Of a stretch of DNA of 64,000 bases, positions 1 through 15,400 are shown piece after piece. The stretch lies in contig CAMXCT020006578.1 of NCBI GenBank assembly GCA_947184155.2, positions 626,090 to 690,089 of the forward strand, written 5' to 3'. Position numbers and translations under genes: made by a program. Within the stretch, counting starts at the first letter, position 1, and each line of letters starts with the position of its first letter. This DNA is from Cladocopium goreaui (lineage: Eukaryota > Sar > Dinophyceae > Suessiales > Symbiodiniaceae). The notes beneath the pieces were generated by a model. The model did not search any database and was not told the origin of the DNA. It was given only the letters and a program-made list of their open reading frames with translations.

Positions 1-372
1 TAAACTTTTTGCACAGGTAGTCACACTGATGGATAACAGTTCATCATTGGTTATCCAATGTTTATTGCGATCTTGCAACTATGGTTGCCCTGAAAGACGT
101 TTTAACATGTAATTGGTATCCGGGTATCCCCCCTGCTACTAGACTTGTGGGAAATCCTTGGCAGCCTGCAGATGTTCACAACATACAATATGCTATGTGT
201 ATATAGATATATTAATGTATTACCGTATACTAGATATTGATATTTACATACAGTATATACATATATATATATATAGGTTATTATATTTGCATATGTTGCT
301 TACGTATATATATATATATATAATTCTATTGTTTTTACACACACTTCTTGCTGCTCCGCTCCTTCCCAGCAG

Positions 373-486
373 TTACTTCTCGGGTCCACGATCGAAATTT
401 CTCGTTGGAACGAGCCGCAAAGCGAGGATCATCCGGAAGAACTTCGGTGCCACCCACTTCATCATCGGCCGCGATATGGCGGGCAC
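373..486 (+). CDS. ATPS: Gene 1 exon: ATP sulfurylase, GRD motif region
   Basis: Follows a strong pyrimidine tract ending in cagcag. Encodes YFSGPR and, further on, IRKNFGATHFIIGRDMAGT, the most conserved stretch of the catalytic domain. About six residues more than expected lie between SGPR and RKNFG, so the true acceptor may instead be gcgag at 426, giving an exon of 427-486. The donor is inferred as GA (CAC/GAGCCT): only this choice joins in phase with the next exon to read AGTKSTLTSEDFYG. Confidence 0.85.
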
Positions 487-3400
487 GAGCCTCGAACGAA
501 AGTAGCGGAAGGGTTTAACGAATGGCTTCTCCAAAAGGGAGGCTATATTTCTTTTTTAAAGAAAATTATATTATAGATTACATTGATTGGAGATTCAACA
601 TTTATGGGATGTAATATATAATTGTATATGTATATATATATATATTTATATATACAATATGTATATTGGTATATGGATTGTTGTTCTAACGGTGTCATAT
701 GTGTTTTGTTGCTTCATATGGTTGATGCCAAGAAATATGGTTTGCCCAACTGTTGGTTGGTGTTTGCCACATTGACAAATATCGGATACGGATATACTGG
801 GATTTACCACCTAAACGTGTCCAATAATCATAAAGAGCCACACTTGGAGATATCCAATACGAGGTGGTGCCCCCAGTTTTAAGTTGGTGTATAATCATCC
901 TTACTTGTGGGCTGGTTGGTGGTTTGGAACATTTGGATTATTTTCCCATATATTGGGAATGTCATCATCCCAACTGACGAACTCCATCATTTTTCAGAGG
1001 GATAGGTATACCACCAACCAGTCATTCAACCACCCAAACTTCCAATCTTGGCTATGTTCTAATGAATGGATGTTTATACCCTTTGGTAAACATCATTAAT
1101 TGATATTAATTGTGGGTATATCTACAATAAGCCTGAGTTTTGTTACTTAAGGGCAAACTTAGCCGACTATAAGCACCACCTGATACCAATTGGTGCCATG
1201 TATAGTTGGACAAAAAAAACCGGGCCATCAAAACATATCAAAAAAAAAAAAAACACGCATATTAATTGGTTATACCCAAGCAGTGGCTGCCAAACCTCTG
1301 CTGTTTGGTTGTGAAATGCGGAGTTATACTATCCAATATATGTGGAATTAGTCTGACCCATGGAACGATATGGATAGATTTGGTGCGATTTAAAGATCGT
1401 GATTTTATCATCATGGGTTGTGGGCAGAAATTTAGGATAGATTTTATATGATGGTTGGTTGAATCTGTGGATTTTTCTGGATGATAAAAAAACACCTGGT
1501 TTTAGTTTTTTTTGGATATGACTACAAGACATGGGAATTCGTCGTGGGATAACAGGCATATTACGTAGATATGATCACTAAAAAGATTAATTCTGCGGGA
1601 TATAGATGCATATATATATAGCGAAAGCCTGACACGGGAAACAAGGACGCGAACTTCCCATATCCATGGGTCAAAGATTTGTTGCCAAGGACGCCTGCTT
1701 CCCAAGAATGGTCTGAGCACCATGCAGCAGCTTCTTCACATACTTTCACTGCACCAATGGCACCCCCTCGAATGTTTCAGACACAGAAGCGTTCTGCGGC
1801 AGCTCAAGATGTACCCATGGGGTCGGCAAATGACGTACCCATCGGATCGGACCACCATGCGAAGGCACGGATGACCTATGCTCCACCAGCACCTCGATAA
1901 ATCAATGTATGGGGCGAAACAATTTGTCCGCGGCTCTTAGAAGTCTCAAGTTTGTTGGTTTGCAAACTGGGATATCACCAACTGATGTTTGGTCTATAAC
2001 ATTAATGTTAATAAAGTGGTTAAAACAGTAATAAACCATCCCCCAAATCACCATAAATAGGTGGTATGAACCATCAAACATGGGGTGATTTATTATTGGT
2101 TTACCCTTATTAAGCCATGTATGTTTTCAAGATACGAAGCGTAAGGTAATTCAGTGCAGGCCATAGCAATCTCCTCCAGGCCGGCAACTTGCTGAACTTC
2201 CAGGATTTTCTTGGGATTTTATTGGGACATTTGACAGGAACCTGTATGAAATGGTGGATAATGGTGGTTAATAGTGGTTAATAGTGGTTAATAGTGGTTA
2301 ATAGTGGTCAATAGTGGTTAATAATGGTTAATGAGATAATCTGGTTGGTGGTTTGGAACATGTCTTTTTCCCATATATTGGGAATGTCACCATCCCAACT
2401 GACGAACTCATATTTTTCAGAGGGGTAATTATACCACCAACCAGCATAAAGTTTCTTCAAAGTTGAGGTTTCCTAAAAAAACATTCCCTTTATCCAATTT
2501 GGGGATGGATAAGCTCAATAGCCGCTATGACTATTGCAGGTGATTTGGCATGGGTGGAAAGTACAACCAGATACCATTCATAATGCATACATATTTGTTT
2601 TTATATATACATATGTATGTATGTATATATTATATGATATATACATGTCTATTTATATGTGTGTAATATGTCATATATATATATGATGTGTATATGTATA
2701 TGTATATATATATATATATACATAGATATTGATGGTTTTCTTTTTGAGCATCCCCGCTGCATGCCCAGGAAAAGTACCCTGACCAGCGAGGACTTCTATG
2801 GAGCCTATGAGGAGGGGTTTTCTGGTGAAAACCTCGGTTATGTCAAAATAGCTATTGAAAATTGGCCATTGAAATAGTTGATTCTGTTGATTTACGTCTT
2901 CAAACTGGTGGATTTTCTATGGTTATGTTAAGTTTTGTGTATGTTTACCAGAGAGTTTTTTGGGGATTATGGAATGGGCATTTTCACAATCCATGGGGGA
3001 ATTCCGAAAAACCAAGGGCACCATCCGGTCAAACGTGGCAGAAATCCATCGATAGCCTCTGGTTATGGCTGACAGTTTGCCACGGGAAATGGCCCATAGG
3101 AATAGATGGCTTACCGTTCTTAAACATGGTGGATCTTTCCATGGCAAACTGTTAGTCATAATCAGATGGTAGATCATTTTGCCAGCAACAAGGGCACCTC
3201 CAAGGGATGTTCCACACGTTTGCCACGGGGTCCCTTCTGGTCATACAAAAAACGAACTGGAAAGATCCACCATGCTATAAATAGGTAAACCATCTATTTC
3301 TATGGGCCATTTTCCATAGCTATGTTGGTTTGCCAGGTGGTATTTTTTTTTTTGTGGGGGTCTAAGCTTGACCCATCTCGACCTGGGTCAATTTTTTTGG

Positions 3401-6400
3401 GGAACCTATCGACATATCCAGGAAAAAATTGCAACATGTGGGAGTAAATGGCATAGGAAGTGGGGAACCACCGCTAATTTGGAGGAGATGTAGTTTTGCC
3501 TGTAGGAAATGACACGTTTCAAGAAAGGAACATCAATCATGATACCCTCTGGTAAACTAACAGTTTGCTATTGAAAATGACCATTTATAGTTGATTTACC
3601 CATTAAAAATAATGATTTTCCATAGTTTTTGTATGTTTACCAAGCCGGGTAAATTGGAAGCTTAAAACCAGCCATGGTAAATCGAGATTCCCAGATTTGG
3701 CCACAACACATTCGGATAAGTTGACCAGTGCAAATTGGTCACTTCAGATATTGAGTACCCTCTGGTAATTTAACATAGCTATTGAAAATCACAATTTATA
3801 GTGGATTTTCCCATGAAAAATGGTGATTTTCCATAGCTATGTTAAATTACCAGAGGGTAACCACATTGGAGATTAACATTTGAAACTGGGGATCGCACCA
3901 TCAGACATTATGATGTTTCTTGGGTGCACTGACTAGGGAAAGGAAGATGAATGTGTGATTTTTGTGCTTATAAACGATGGAATATGTGATACAATGTGGT
4001 GCCCCACAGTTAGCGAAGTTTGTTTCTACCAAGATATCGCCGCAATTAATGGGTTTATAAAGCAACAAACATAACTAGGGTTGACACTGCCTTGTACCCA
4101 GCTCGGCAAGATTTTTTTCTGAGTATTTGCCACAAACCATTACATGAAAGGATTATCATACCCTAATTATCAATGGTTTATGCAGCCAATATCCAATGTG
4201 GTTGGATTTCTTTATGGTGATTGCTGCAGACCATATCCTGAAAAACCTCACAGAGATTTAGCATTGCAAAATGGTCTGGAAAATTATCTATTGTTTGACA
4301 ACTGTTTTACAATATTGTCTTAGTATTTTATGCAAAAGTATGGGGTTGTCAAACAATACATAATAATAAATATTAATTATGTTATGTTTGACAACTGTTT
4401 GACAACCATATTTTTCCATTAGTATTTCTACTTCCACTGTTCCTTCCTACTTTTATTCTGATTATATCCTCATCCAACGCCATTCACAACCCAAAAAAAG
4501 ATCAATATACGATTAATATATTAAATTCCCTGCTATTGTTCCTTATATTCCCATATATATATATATATTCAACTATTATTATTATTGGTATTATTATTTT
4601 TATTATTATTATTATCTATTCATATTATTTGATAATATGTATATGAATAATATATATATGTAACATTCATTAGATGCCCCCATTTTATGAAACAAAAAAC
4701 ATGTTGAAAGCAAATCATCTCCTTAGAACCCCATTAGAACTCACATTTTTTCAATTACCCATGATTTTCATTGAATTCATATCCATTGGTATGAAAAATT
4801 GATTGATATATTTACTACATGAGTAAAAAATCATTTATTTACTATAATGAATCACTATGTCCACTCATTTGTTATATTATTAGCCATGGAGAATTGAATT
4901 CATGCCCACTATCCATCCATAAATTACACATGAACATGACCATAAAAAATGGGAGAGTAATCCCACATGGGAATGTTTTTGGAATTTCCATAACGAATGA
5001 ATATAACATTTCATGGTAATGTAACATGTCGATACTGGGAATATAACCATTTCCATATGGATATATGTTGGGAATATAACAATTTCCATTTCCATTCATC
5101 CACATGGTAATATCCTTTTTTTTCATGGTCATTCTGAATGAATGGTAATTGATGGATGGTAATTCATATATCATGAATTACTATCCCAAAAAAAATACCA
5201 TCCATTTACCATAAATTTGTTTGGCTCATTCATTGAAGTCCATAGGTTCCATATTTTTTGGTTTATTCGTCATGTTTTTCCATGGTTTTCTCTGCGCCAA
5301 TTTTTTCCGCGAGGCCCAAGACATGGGAAAGAAACATTCCGCGGAACTGAATGTCAAGGTGGTGGACTACCCCAACATGGTCTATGTCGCTGGGATGCGA
5401 GAAAAAAACGGAGATTGGAACAGAACAGTCCAAGCAGATGAACAGGTGAAAACCACGTGAACAAAAAACATAAAGGGATTGTTCAGAAAAACACCAAGGG
5501 ATGGATATTTGTGAAGCATATTGAACTTTTGTGAACCATCACAGGTTAGAATTTAGCCATGTTGGGATTCAGCCATGAATATGATTATTCCATTAAACAA
5601 ATGAATCATCACAGATTGGAATGTTTGAAAAATGAACAGTTGGGATTGAACTATCAAACTAATTTGGGATGGAATCAGAACAAAAATGATGGTTTGAACT
5701 TCTGCATGGTTTCAATATGACTATGGAAATGCGGGATTAAAGCATCGAATCTATGCGGGACTTATGCATGATGAAATGTGGGATTCAAGCAGAACACGTG
5801 TGGAATTTACCTTCAGGAATGGTGAAACAAAAGCAACTGTCCAAGGAAAATTGAATCGCACCAAGATAAACATATGGGATCAAAAAAATAATACTGCTGT
5901 AACCAGTAAACGTGGACATCTACACAGTACTTGGAGAATCATCGTAGGAATCATAAGTGGTCAATAGCGGTTTATTTAAATGAAAACAACATATGTTTTA
6001 TTATGATATGCAAATATAGTTATTATAAATGATTCTTATATAGTTAAATTATGATGTGCACAATATAAGTTACAACATATAGATATGGTTATAACCATTT
6101 ATAACCCAACAAAAACAGAAAATGTGGTTAGAGAAGAAAAACACACTGTGAGATTGAAGCATTTTGGCATTTTTTGTTGTGGGTTTTATTTCTATAGTTG
6201 CTACCTTTATGTTTATATATAATTATATAATTATATATTCATTTTATATAGTTACTACATTTACATTTCTATAGCTACTACTACAATACATTTATTATGT
6301 TATAGGATTTTTGCCACCTAAATTTGACTTGTCCTTGGGTTCACCAAGGTAGGAGCCGAGGGCAACGAACGAGGCCCACGGGGGGGATCCGGGGGCCCTT

Positions 6401-9400
6401 GCGGATGATGCTGTCTGTGAATGCTGGGTGAACACTTGAAAATGGATGGGTTATACATGTTTATAATGGACAATCCATCTATAAATGGATAAATGTGGGA
6501 TAAAAACATGAGTTGATCTTGTGAATGTGTTTTCTTTTCTTGATGGTGTTTTTCACCCAACATATAGTTATAATTACTAATAATCACCATAAACTGTAGA
6601 TAAACAGGGGCCATGAAAGAGTGATGTGGGGATGACAACCTCTGATTTTCCACGTGGGGATCAGTCCGTCCTGCCGTCCTGTCAGGTTATATGACCGATG
6701 TGGATGCCAAGGTGGGGGAATGGGGGTTTCGATATCTGGGCAGCTCGATGGTACTGGTTATATTATAATGTTATATATGTATATAATATTGATCAGCAAC
6801 AACATATAGGGTACTATATTACTACACCACATTATTATATTGAAACACTATATATATATGATTTTTCAGTAACAACACATATTATGATCTATGCATATGA
6901 TGTCCATCATTTTTGTTCCAGTAAACCTACAATGAAATGATATGAGCCATGGCTGATTTGCGGTTCTCTTCAGAGGTCTAAGTTGAAATCCTGTGTGTGT
7001 GTGGTTATCCCATATACGCCTCATTTTTTTGGCCATATGGTCATATTAATAAACTTACACAATAACTTACATGTTTTTGATGATTTTGAGAGTTATCATA
7101 ACTATGATTATCTCGTCTATGACTGGACCATCCGACCACCCCCCAGTTTTCCGTGAACACGCGAGGCAAAGGGGTTGAAGATCAACAAACTTTCAGGGAC
7201 GGAGTGCCTTGGAGAGGATCAGAGTGTGAGATATGCCTAGGCAAATTCGAGTTGATTAAGTATGACTTTGATATAATTATTCTAGATGAAAATTGTTACC
7301 AGATGTTGTTATGAAATACTTTTGTCAGAGCCGCAAAAGTAGAAACACCAATATCCCATAGGATCCATGTATGCTATATATGGTAACATTTACCATCAAT
7401 ATACCCCAAATGTTAGCATATATAGCATACATGGATCCGTCATGGGTATTAGTATGGTTTCTAGATGTTGGACTTATGGATTGAAACATATGACACATTC
7501 ATGGACCAATGGACAATTCAAGCTGATTTTATCAACAGTTGAATGCGCAAATTACTGCAAGTAACTTTTTTGACCAAGAGAAACTTCTAAAACGGGAAAC
7601 TCATGGATTTCTGCGGCAAAAAGAAACAACTAGGTGCGGTATTTGACTTGATGTTTTTGTTGGTTTCATCCCAATTTATGTTGCCCCATTTCTCAGCCAT
7701 TTTTGGATCCGGGATGCCATCCATGGGATTTATCATCCAGCTATGGGGGTAGCCCTATTTGGGGTAAAGCCTCCATATAGGGTATCATATGTTCCTGATA
7801 TGAATGGTATACTAATGGTTAATGAATACCAATGGTATATGAATGGGATATTCATGGGATTTGATATTAGTTGTCCTTTTATTGTAATTTTAAGAGGCAT
7901 GCCTCCGGGATTTTCAAGCACAACATCGCTTTTTTCGAAAGTCGTGTTTTTGGTTTCGACCTGCCTAAGTAAGAGCATATTTAACGGGCATGTGTTAGAT
8001 TTAACTGGTAATTGTTAAGAGCATTTAACATTTAACGAAGACCTATGTCATGGTTGGCTTGAGTTCACCACCGCCGTGACCCTGGCGTGACCCAACACAG
8101 CCTTCTGTCTGGTGAGAAAGATGATCAGCATGTTGACAAAATCTAGGTGTTATCCACATCGCCAGCAGGTCTAAACTTAACCGCATTGGAATACCAAACG
8201 GTGTATGAATGAGAGTTGTGGAAAGGTTGTTGTTGTTGTTGTTGTTTTAATTTAATATGTTTTAATATGTTTTAATGGCAAAAAGCTTCCCATGAGAGTG
8301 GAACACAAGTGATGGGCGCTGCTTCAGACCTCGCGGATGCGGCGCTAATATGGGCTGTGAGAAGCGATGGTACCTTTTATCGCCCTGAGCTCTGGGCGAT
8401 CTCCAAAAGATCACACCAGAAATAAATCGTTTTTCACTAACCATAAATAAGAACATGGGATACTTACCCTTGCTAAACATCACTCCAGGTCGCAGTGAGG
8501 TTTGTGTCACCATGTGTCACCCAGTATTGGGATCATAAACTTCATCGGCTTATAACCTCTGGTAAACTAACCTAACTGTGGAAAGATCCATTTTGTAGCT
8601 GTTATATCAACTATTTCTATGGCCATTTTCCATAACGTTTTGTATGTTTTCCAGGCCGGGTAACTGCTGAACGGAACAGTTGGCCCCAATTCACTGGGAG
8701 ATCTTCAGGATCCTAAAATGTAGGTACTGTACCATATTTTTGGCCATATTTATTGGGGATATTCCGTTACATAGGCCTTTAAAAAAGGCCTTATATATGG
8801 TAGGTACTTCCAATTTAGGTTGCCTGAAACGGCCATTGACCAATCCTTTGTTTGTTTGTATTTGCCCGTGGGGATATCCTTGATATCAATAATGGATACA
8901 ATTCGCAGTTTTAATGGGATTTAATTTAAGGGCAATCTACAATGGATATAACTGGATATAACCCAATGTATCATTAAACCCCAAATCACATGATCTAATA
9001 TGCTTGCTCTTGTTTCATCGTCATTAATTGGATATAACCCAAACATATTTTTATGAAGTTAATCCGGTTTTGATAATAATCAAATAATTGGGGTTGTTTA
9101 ACCATATTTATGGCAACCCAATGTTCTTATTGGTTTTATAGTTGTGATTTAATAGGGAAGTTAATGGAGTTTTGATTGGATGTCAATGAACCAAGAGGAT
9201 GCACAATCAACCATCATAGTGATATACTGGGGTATTGACCACTTGATAAAATGGAGTTAGAATTCATGATTTGTGGATGAATTATGATGCTCAATAGAAT
9301 CCATGTATGTTGAAAAGAAATTACCATCAGATAAATTGACATATATCTGGAAAACCCTACCATTTACAGATGAGTTCCTTGCTATAAACCTCCATTCAGT

Positions 9401-12400
9401 TCGGGGATTGTCCAGCCAAGTTTGCTGACACCACCATGGACTTGCCCTTGAATCACGTTATCTCCCATGATATCCAATTATATCAACTATATCCCATTAG
9501 AATCATGTCGATGATATGTTCCCAGTATTTGAATCATAGATCATCTTCTATATCCATTACAGATCATGTTATCTCCTATTACCCTCTGGTAAATTAACAT
9601 AGACCCTGAAAATAGCCATTGATTAGTTGAAACTAATCTTCCAATCCCTATTTGCCAGGGTCTATGTTAATTTACCGGAGGGTATTACTATTACTATATT
9701 TGCCATATATGAGTGATCTTTAAATGTCAACCATTTACATGATTGGATATATTGTTTTTTATCAAAAATAACGATATCATAATAGATGTTTTTTCCCCAT
9801 ATAATATGAACTCAAAAAATAAGAATAGTCCAGTTTAAATGGTATATGCAGATATTTTGTTTTCCATTAAATATTCCTTGATGATGACATCTATTTATGC
9901 AACAAAAGGAAATATGAATCATATTATTAAATATCCCCGAATGAAACATCATAATAATATTTCGTGAATTCCATGATGGCTGTCATCATATTTTGGTGAT
10001 CACCTGCAGCTGTTCATCCCGGCCGAATCGTTTCATCGAGGTTTCGCAAGCGACTTCGAAGCGGGGAAGAGATCCCCGAGTGGTTCGCCTTCCCCAAAGT
10101 GGTGCAGGCGCCGCACAACGGCCTCCAGGGCTGATGTCATAATGGGTTGCTGCTTTATAAACATCATTCAAACATCATTCTGATTGGTGGTTTGGAACAT
10201 TTTGTATTTGTCCATGTATTGGGAATAATCATCCCAACTGACTTTCTTATTTTTTAGAGGGATTGAAACCAACAACCAGTCATTCAACCACCCAAACTTC
10301 CAATCTTGGCTATGTTCTAATGAATGGATGTTTATACCCTCTGGTAAACATACAAGAAGCTATTGAAAATGGTGATTTATGTTTGATTTACCCATTAAAC
10401 ATGGTGATGTTCTATAGTTATGTAACAGTTTACCAGAGGGCAGTGGGTTACTGCAACCCAAACAAAAGGTAAATATATGGGTAAATGATCGCCAACAGGA
10501 GGGGGGACATATTGGTCATGTTACCGCTATATTTGATATATGTACCTCTCGTGTTTGTTTGTTTGTTTGTTTGTCTTAATGAGGCTTAGAGTTTAAGCTG
10601 ATTTAGAATAAATATAATACATATATATATATATATGTTTTACAGGTCTTGAAATCTGGAAATTAAGGTATATCAAGACAAACCCATTTTGGGTGGTTGA
10701 ATCATGTTTCATGAAGTGTCCATCATGTCTTGCCGGGGTAGTGTAATGCAATATGATACAATCTGCTGTAGTATGATGCTTGACAATGTTAATTTATTTT
10801 CCATTATCTTTTAATTAGGTTTCATTATGTGGTCATGACACTCGATGATGTTTAAGTATGTCCAATGGATCTTAACGTTTCGTCTGTTTGTTGCTACGTG
10901 GCAATGGATGAACTTACCCACAGGGTCACTATACAAGGTGATGCTCCCTACTTGAAAAGTCATCCCATGAATCGAAAGTGATGAAGTCATCCCTTGCTTG
11001 GTAAGTCTCCGATTCGTACGGTTATCCCATATATGAATAGGGGATTAAAAAAATGGTGTTACTAAGATAATTGATCTAATACTAATCACTAGATATAGAA
11101 TAGGTTATAACCATTGTAATCCCATTTGTTACTTGAATTACTTGGCTAGTCTAAGTGGAATGGTCCTCCAAGTAGTTATAAGATGATTGATTTACTTGCA
11201 TCAATCCAATCCATCGCCCTTGGAACTTCCAACATGTTGCCCCACTGATCTTGGGGGGCAGTGTAGCAGATATACATATACATGTACATAATGGGTGCCA
11301 AGTATACATAATATGTACATAAATGAATATATATATATACATATAGAGAGGGAGACAAATAAATATATAGATAAATAGATAATCCCTTCTTCCTAATTCC
11401 AAATTTGGCCCCCCCACCCTGAATAATAAACACGTGCAGTAGTTTTTTGTTTAGGGGGTATTGAGTATTAGGGTGCGACGCTTCCCACTAATATTAAATT
11501 AAAATCTTTAATACAAAAACAGAATTGTTTATTTGAAAATTGATTAATTAAATTTCCTTTTAAGACCTAATTAGAATATTGCCAAAAAAGTGATTTCGAT
11601 GCTTCCCCCTAATATTGAATTCAACACCTTAATTTAAAAAAAAGCTCAATTTCACAATCGATTAGATTTCGTTTAAAACCTAATTGAAACACTGCCAAAA
11701 AAAAAAGATTTCGAAGCTTTCCTCTAATAGTGCATTAAAAACCTTAATAAACAACTTTTTTTTTCCCATATCGATTAAATGTTCTTTTAAAACCTAATTA
11801 CAATATTGCCAAACATTTGATTTCGAAGGTGTCCCCAAATATTAAATTAAACACCTTAATATATTAATTACTTTGTTTTCGATCTTAAAAGACAGACCCT
11901 AATAAGAAACACCCCGGGGTTGACTAGTTTTTATTACTAAGGGGTGAAACCCACAAATGGGCCCTTCATTTCTAAATTGTGTTTTAAAGGGAATAAATTA
12001 AGAATCAAATTGGCCAGTCCCGAAATTTAACGCGGGCCCTAGTTTTTAGATTTTGTTTGGTGGGGTTTAGTAGTAGGAAGAAGGGATTAGATAGATGAAT
12101 AGATAGATAGGTAGATAGATAGACGGTTGATAGATAGACGGTTGATAGTAATTAGTGATCCCCCAAGTAGCGATCCACCAAAGGGCCAGGATTGCGTTCA
12201 AGTGGGACATGGTGTGCCCTGATGAATGCCATCCCCCCACCAAGGCTGGGTTAACCTTGGATAGTTTGCCTGTGTTTAAGCTGGTTATTATTGTTGATTT
12301 TCCACCATGTGGGGAATCTATGTATATATATATATATATACATAATTATACAATTATATATATATATATTTATTATGTATTTATTTATATATGTGATATG

Positions 12401-15400
12401 GTTGGGCCATCTGAAGCAAATCCAAGTTTTGTACATCACGAAAAACATCCAGCCGTGCCTGCTTTTGAAATCCGAATCTAGGGGATTCACAGAATGGCAT
12501 GCACTGACGCTTCACCAATCTTACCCTCTGGTTATGTGGGCTACCACCAAAAAGGTCTATGTAAGGGATATGTATTGGAATGGAATAAAGCTCAAAACCT
12601 GCAAAAACGAAGGAAACATAGATATTCCATTTTGGGGCAATAGAGTTTTGGAGGTAGCTCATGTCAAAATAACTATGGAAAGATCCACCATAGAAATAGT
12701 GGATTTACCCAGCTACAACATGGTGGATCTTTCCATTGTTGTTTGTATGTTTACCAGAGGGGTAACCATTATGAATCATGATGAATCATAATGAATCATC
12801 AACCATTCCTGACATGTTTTATTCGATTCAAATTAAAAGCATCTTTTGTTTTTTTCCGGTGTTCAGATTTTTCTGTTAAATCAATCCATTGAACCATTCA
12901 CCATGTTTTTTCACCAAAAAGAAATACGGGCCACAGACCCTCCAGACCTCCCAGACCTCCCAGGTCTTGAGAGATGGAGGTGCGAGCGCCCTCTGGTTGG
13001 ATGCTTCACCAGATTCCATGTGCCCAAAATGGCCACATTTAGTTCGTGACCTTTCCCATGGAAAAAAATGGTGGATCTTTCCAGTTCGTTCTGCAACAGT
13101 TTACCATTGGTATATACCTATTAAACCCATATGGTAGTTGATTTTCCCAGCTATGAACCTCCATTTTCATGAGCCTAAATTCCATCTAAATCCCCATTGG
13201 AATTTTGTTGGTCATTGAACTCGCCATTTTTTATACTTTGCGGCCTGTCGGCCGGCCATGGCCCATTTACCTAACGGATGACCTGTTGAATAAAGACCTG
13301 GTTGGGTAGGATTCCGATCATCCCAGAACGCCAGTAATCAAGGCCATTTATATCCATTTATCAGTTATAAGTACTAACAAGTCACCCCATTTATAGAATG
13401 TATTTCATCCCAGTGAAATAACCAGTTATAACTGGTAGCCATGGCACTGCAGTGATCAAACATGGCGGGCGGCTCCCCGACCTCGCCATGGAGGTCAACA
13501 GTTTGACTTAAGTTTGCTGGAAAAATCATGGGATTTTGGCAGGGATTTTCCAGCTTTATCTATTAGTGGATGATTTCCGAGACGGGTCAAATAAAGACAT
13601 ACCCTCTGGTAATTTGTTACATAGCTATTGAAAATGGCCATTTATAGTGAGTTTTCCCATTAAAAATTGTGATTTTCCATAGTTTTTTGTATGTTTACCA
13701 GAGGGTAGACGGGGACAATTTTCGTCGGCTTCGGGTGCAGTTTGAAGCTTTTTTCGTTTTTAAAACAGATCGCGGTAGGCTTCGCTGAAGAATCAGAGGT
13801 CAATTTTTGGTCATTTTGGTTATCGACCTCTTACCAACTAGAATGGTCATCCAAATACTGGCTGTATGGCTGTGTCTCTGCAGTAGATCCGAAGTTATGG
13901 ACTTCCTTTGGGAGAAATGTATGACAGACCCTGGAATGGGTTCCCTAGTTAGAGACAAACCCATGCTTGAGATTTTGAGACATTTTATTCAATCCTTTGG
14001 TCTTTAAATTGCCATGTGGGGCACATACTCAAGTTTCAGACAAACTCCAAGCATCATTTTGTTTGTTGTATTCCATTGTATCTCCCAGTATATCCCATTA
14101 GGATGGTTGATTTAGTCTTCTTGTGATAGGAAAACGCGCCTGTACTTTTATGGATTGCAGATAGACCACGATCATGATCTATACGGAAAGATTATATTTT
14201 TGGGTGTATAATTCATGATCTCATATGATCACCATTCCCTACACGTACTTTTGGACGCGGTATGTACTGATTGACCCATACCTCTCATAGGTTTGGTGAT
14301 GCCGTGGCAGGCGACAAGATCTTCTTGTGAAGCTGGCAGCGCTGGCAGATCGATTTCAGCTTTCTTATGAGTAGAGTGACAGAACAGCAAGAGCTAAGAA
14401 ACACCTCGGATGCAGAGAGAGACTTTGTGGCTCAGAACAACATTCGATCAAAATTAGTCATCAGTTGATTATTCAAACATATTAAAAAACAGTGTTTCAA
14501 AAATAACAAAAGACACTTGATTAATTCACATTAATTCAACATTTGATCAAATATACGGTATTGCGACCTCAGTTGTATTGAGGTACTTTCAACTAGTCAG
14601 CAAGTTGCATGGTTTTAGGCTCAAAAAATACCCATAATCGGACTCATTGCTTGGGTCAGGAAATTCTTCCAATAATTGCTGGTTGGTGGTGTCTGGAACA
14701 TGAATGGATTATGATTTTCCCATCATATTGGGAATGGAAAATCATCCCAACTGACAAACTCACTCCATCATTTTTCAGAGGGGTAGGTGGTTCAACCACC
14801 AACCAGATTATTATATGTATTATTAACCATCATTAATATTAACAGTATTATTAACCATATAATAACCATTAACCATATCTCATAACCATCATATTGGATA
14901 GTCATCAGATTGCTCATTGTGACGGCACAATCATGGAGACCTATTCCCATCCCTTGCTGCCTTGCCAGCAAGGGCCATGGGATGATTCCAATCATTGGAC
15001 AGCCTTTCCAGATCTAAACCTGGCTTGCTAAAAATGATGCCTTTGCAAATCTATAGTGGTTGGTGGTGACTGGAACATGAATTTTATGACTTTCCATATA
15101 TTGGTTAATGATGGTTTTCATGGTGGTTAATGGTGGTTACCCTCTGGTAAACATACAAAAAACTATGGAAAATCACAATTTTTAATGGAAAAACTCACGA
15201 TAAATCACCATTTTTAATAGCTATTTTGACATAACCAGAGGGTAATAATGGTTAATGAGATATCTGTTGGTGACTGGAACCATGGGAACCATGTATGACA
15301 TGACTCGGATAATGACTGGAACCAGAAACAGTTGGGAATGGAAGTCATCATCCCAACTGACGAACTCAGATTTTTGAGAGGGGTTGAAACCACCAACCAG

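Larger units (their letters stand above)
487..2768 (+). other. Gene 1 intron, AT-rich
   Basis: Contains TA-rich microsatellite stretches, two family B elements (912-1021, 2341-2444) and a GGTTAATAGT array. A GC-richer open stretch at 1679-1900 (72 codons) interrupts it, but the flanking ATP sulfurylase exons join without a gap, so that stretch is not part of the enzyme. I see no other supported gene in it. Confidence 0.7.
2812..5313 (+). other. Gene 1 intron
   Basis: AT-rich, with family A elements (3543-3651, 3756-3859) and degenerate relatives at about 2835-3160 and 3240-3345. An imperfect inverted repeat of TGTTTGACAAC lies near 4290-4400. No supported coding sequence. Confidence 0.7.
7204..10040 (+). 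other. Gene 1 intron
   Basis: AT-rich. Holds a GGATCC hairpin (7361-7435), family A copies (8553-8662, 9580-9684) and a family C copy (8690-8839). A GC-richer stretch at about 8280-8420 has no clean splice-bounded frame. No other gene is supported. Confidence 0.7.
10108..12963 (+). other. Gene 1 intron
   Basis: AT-rich. Contains a B element (10180-10279), an A element (10335-10440), a diverged tandem repeat of about 118 bp (11455-11900), GATA-type microsatellite near 12090-12140 and a composite A element (12532-12764). Confidence 0.7.

Noticed and set aside
1679-1900. 72-codon GC-rich open frame in the first gene 1 intron (LPRTPASQEWSEHHAAASSH...)
   Set aside because: The ATP sulfurylase exons on either side join without room for it, there is no acceptor/donor pair around it, and the - strand is open too. 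Left as intron sequence, perhaps a retroelement scrap.
13729-14007. Frames of 60-66 codons around 13742-14007
   Set aside because: Only the 30-nt part at 13769-13798 has good splice sites and fits the gene 1 phase; the rest reads into intron.
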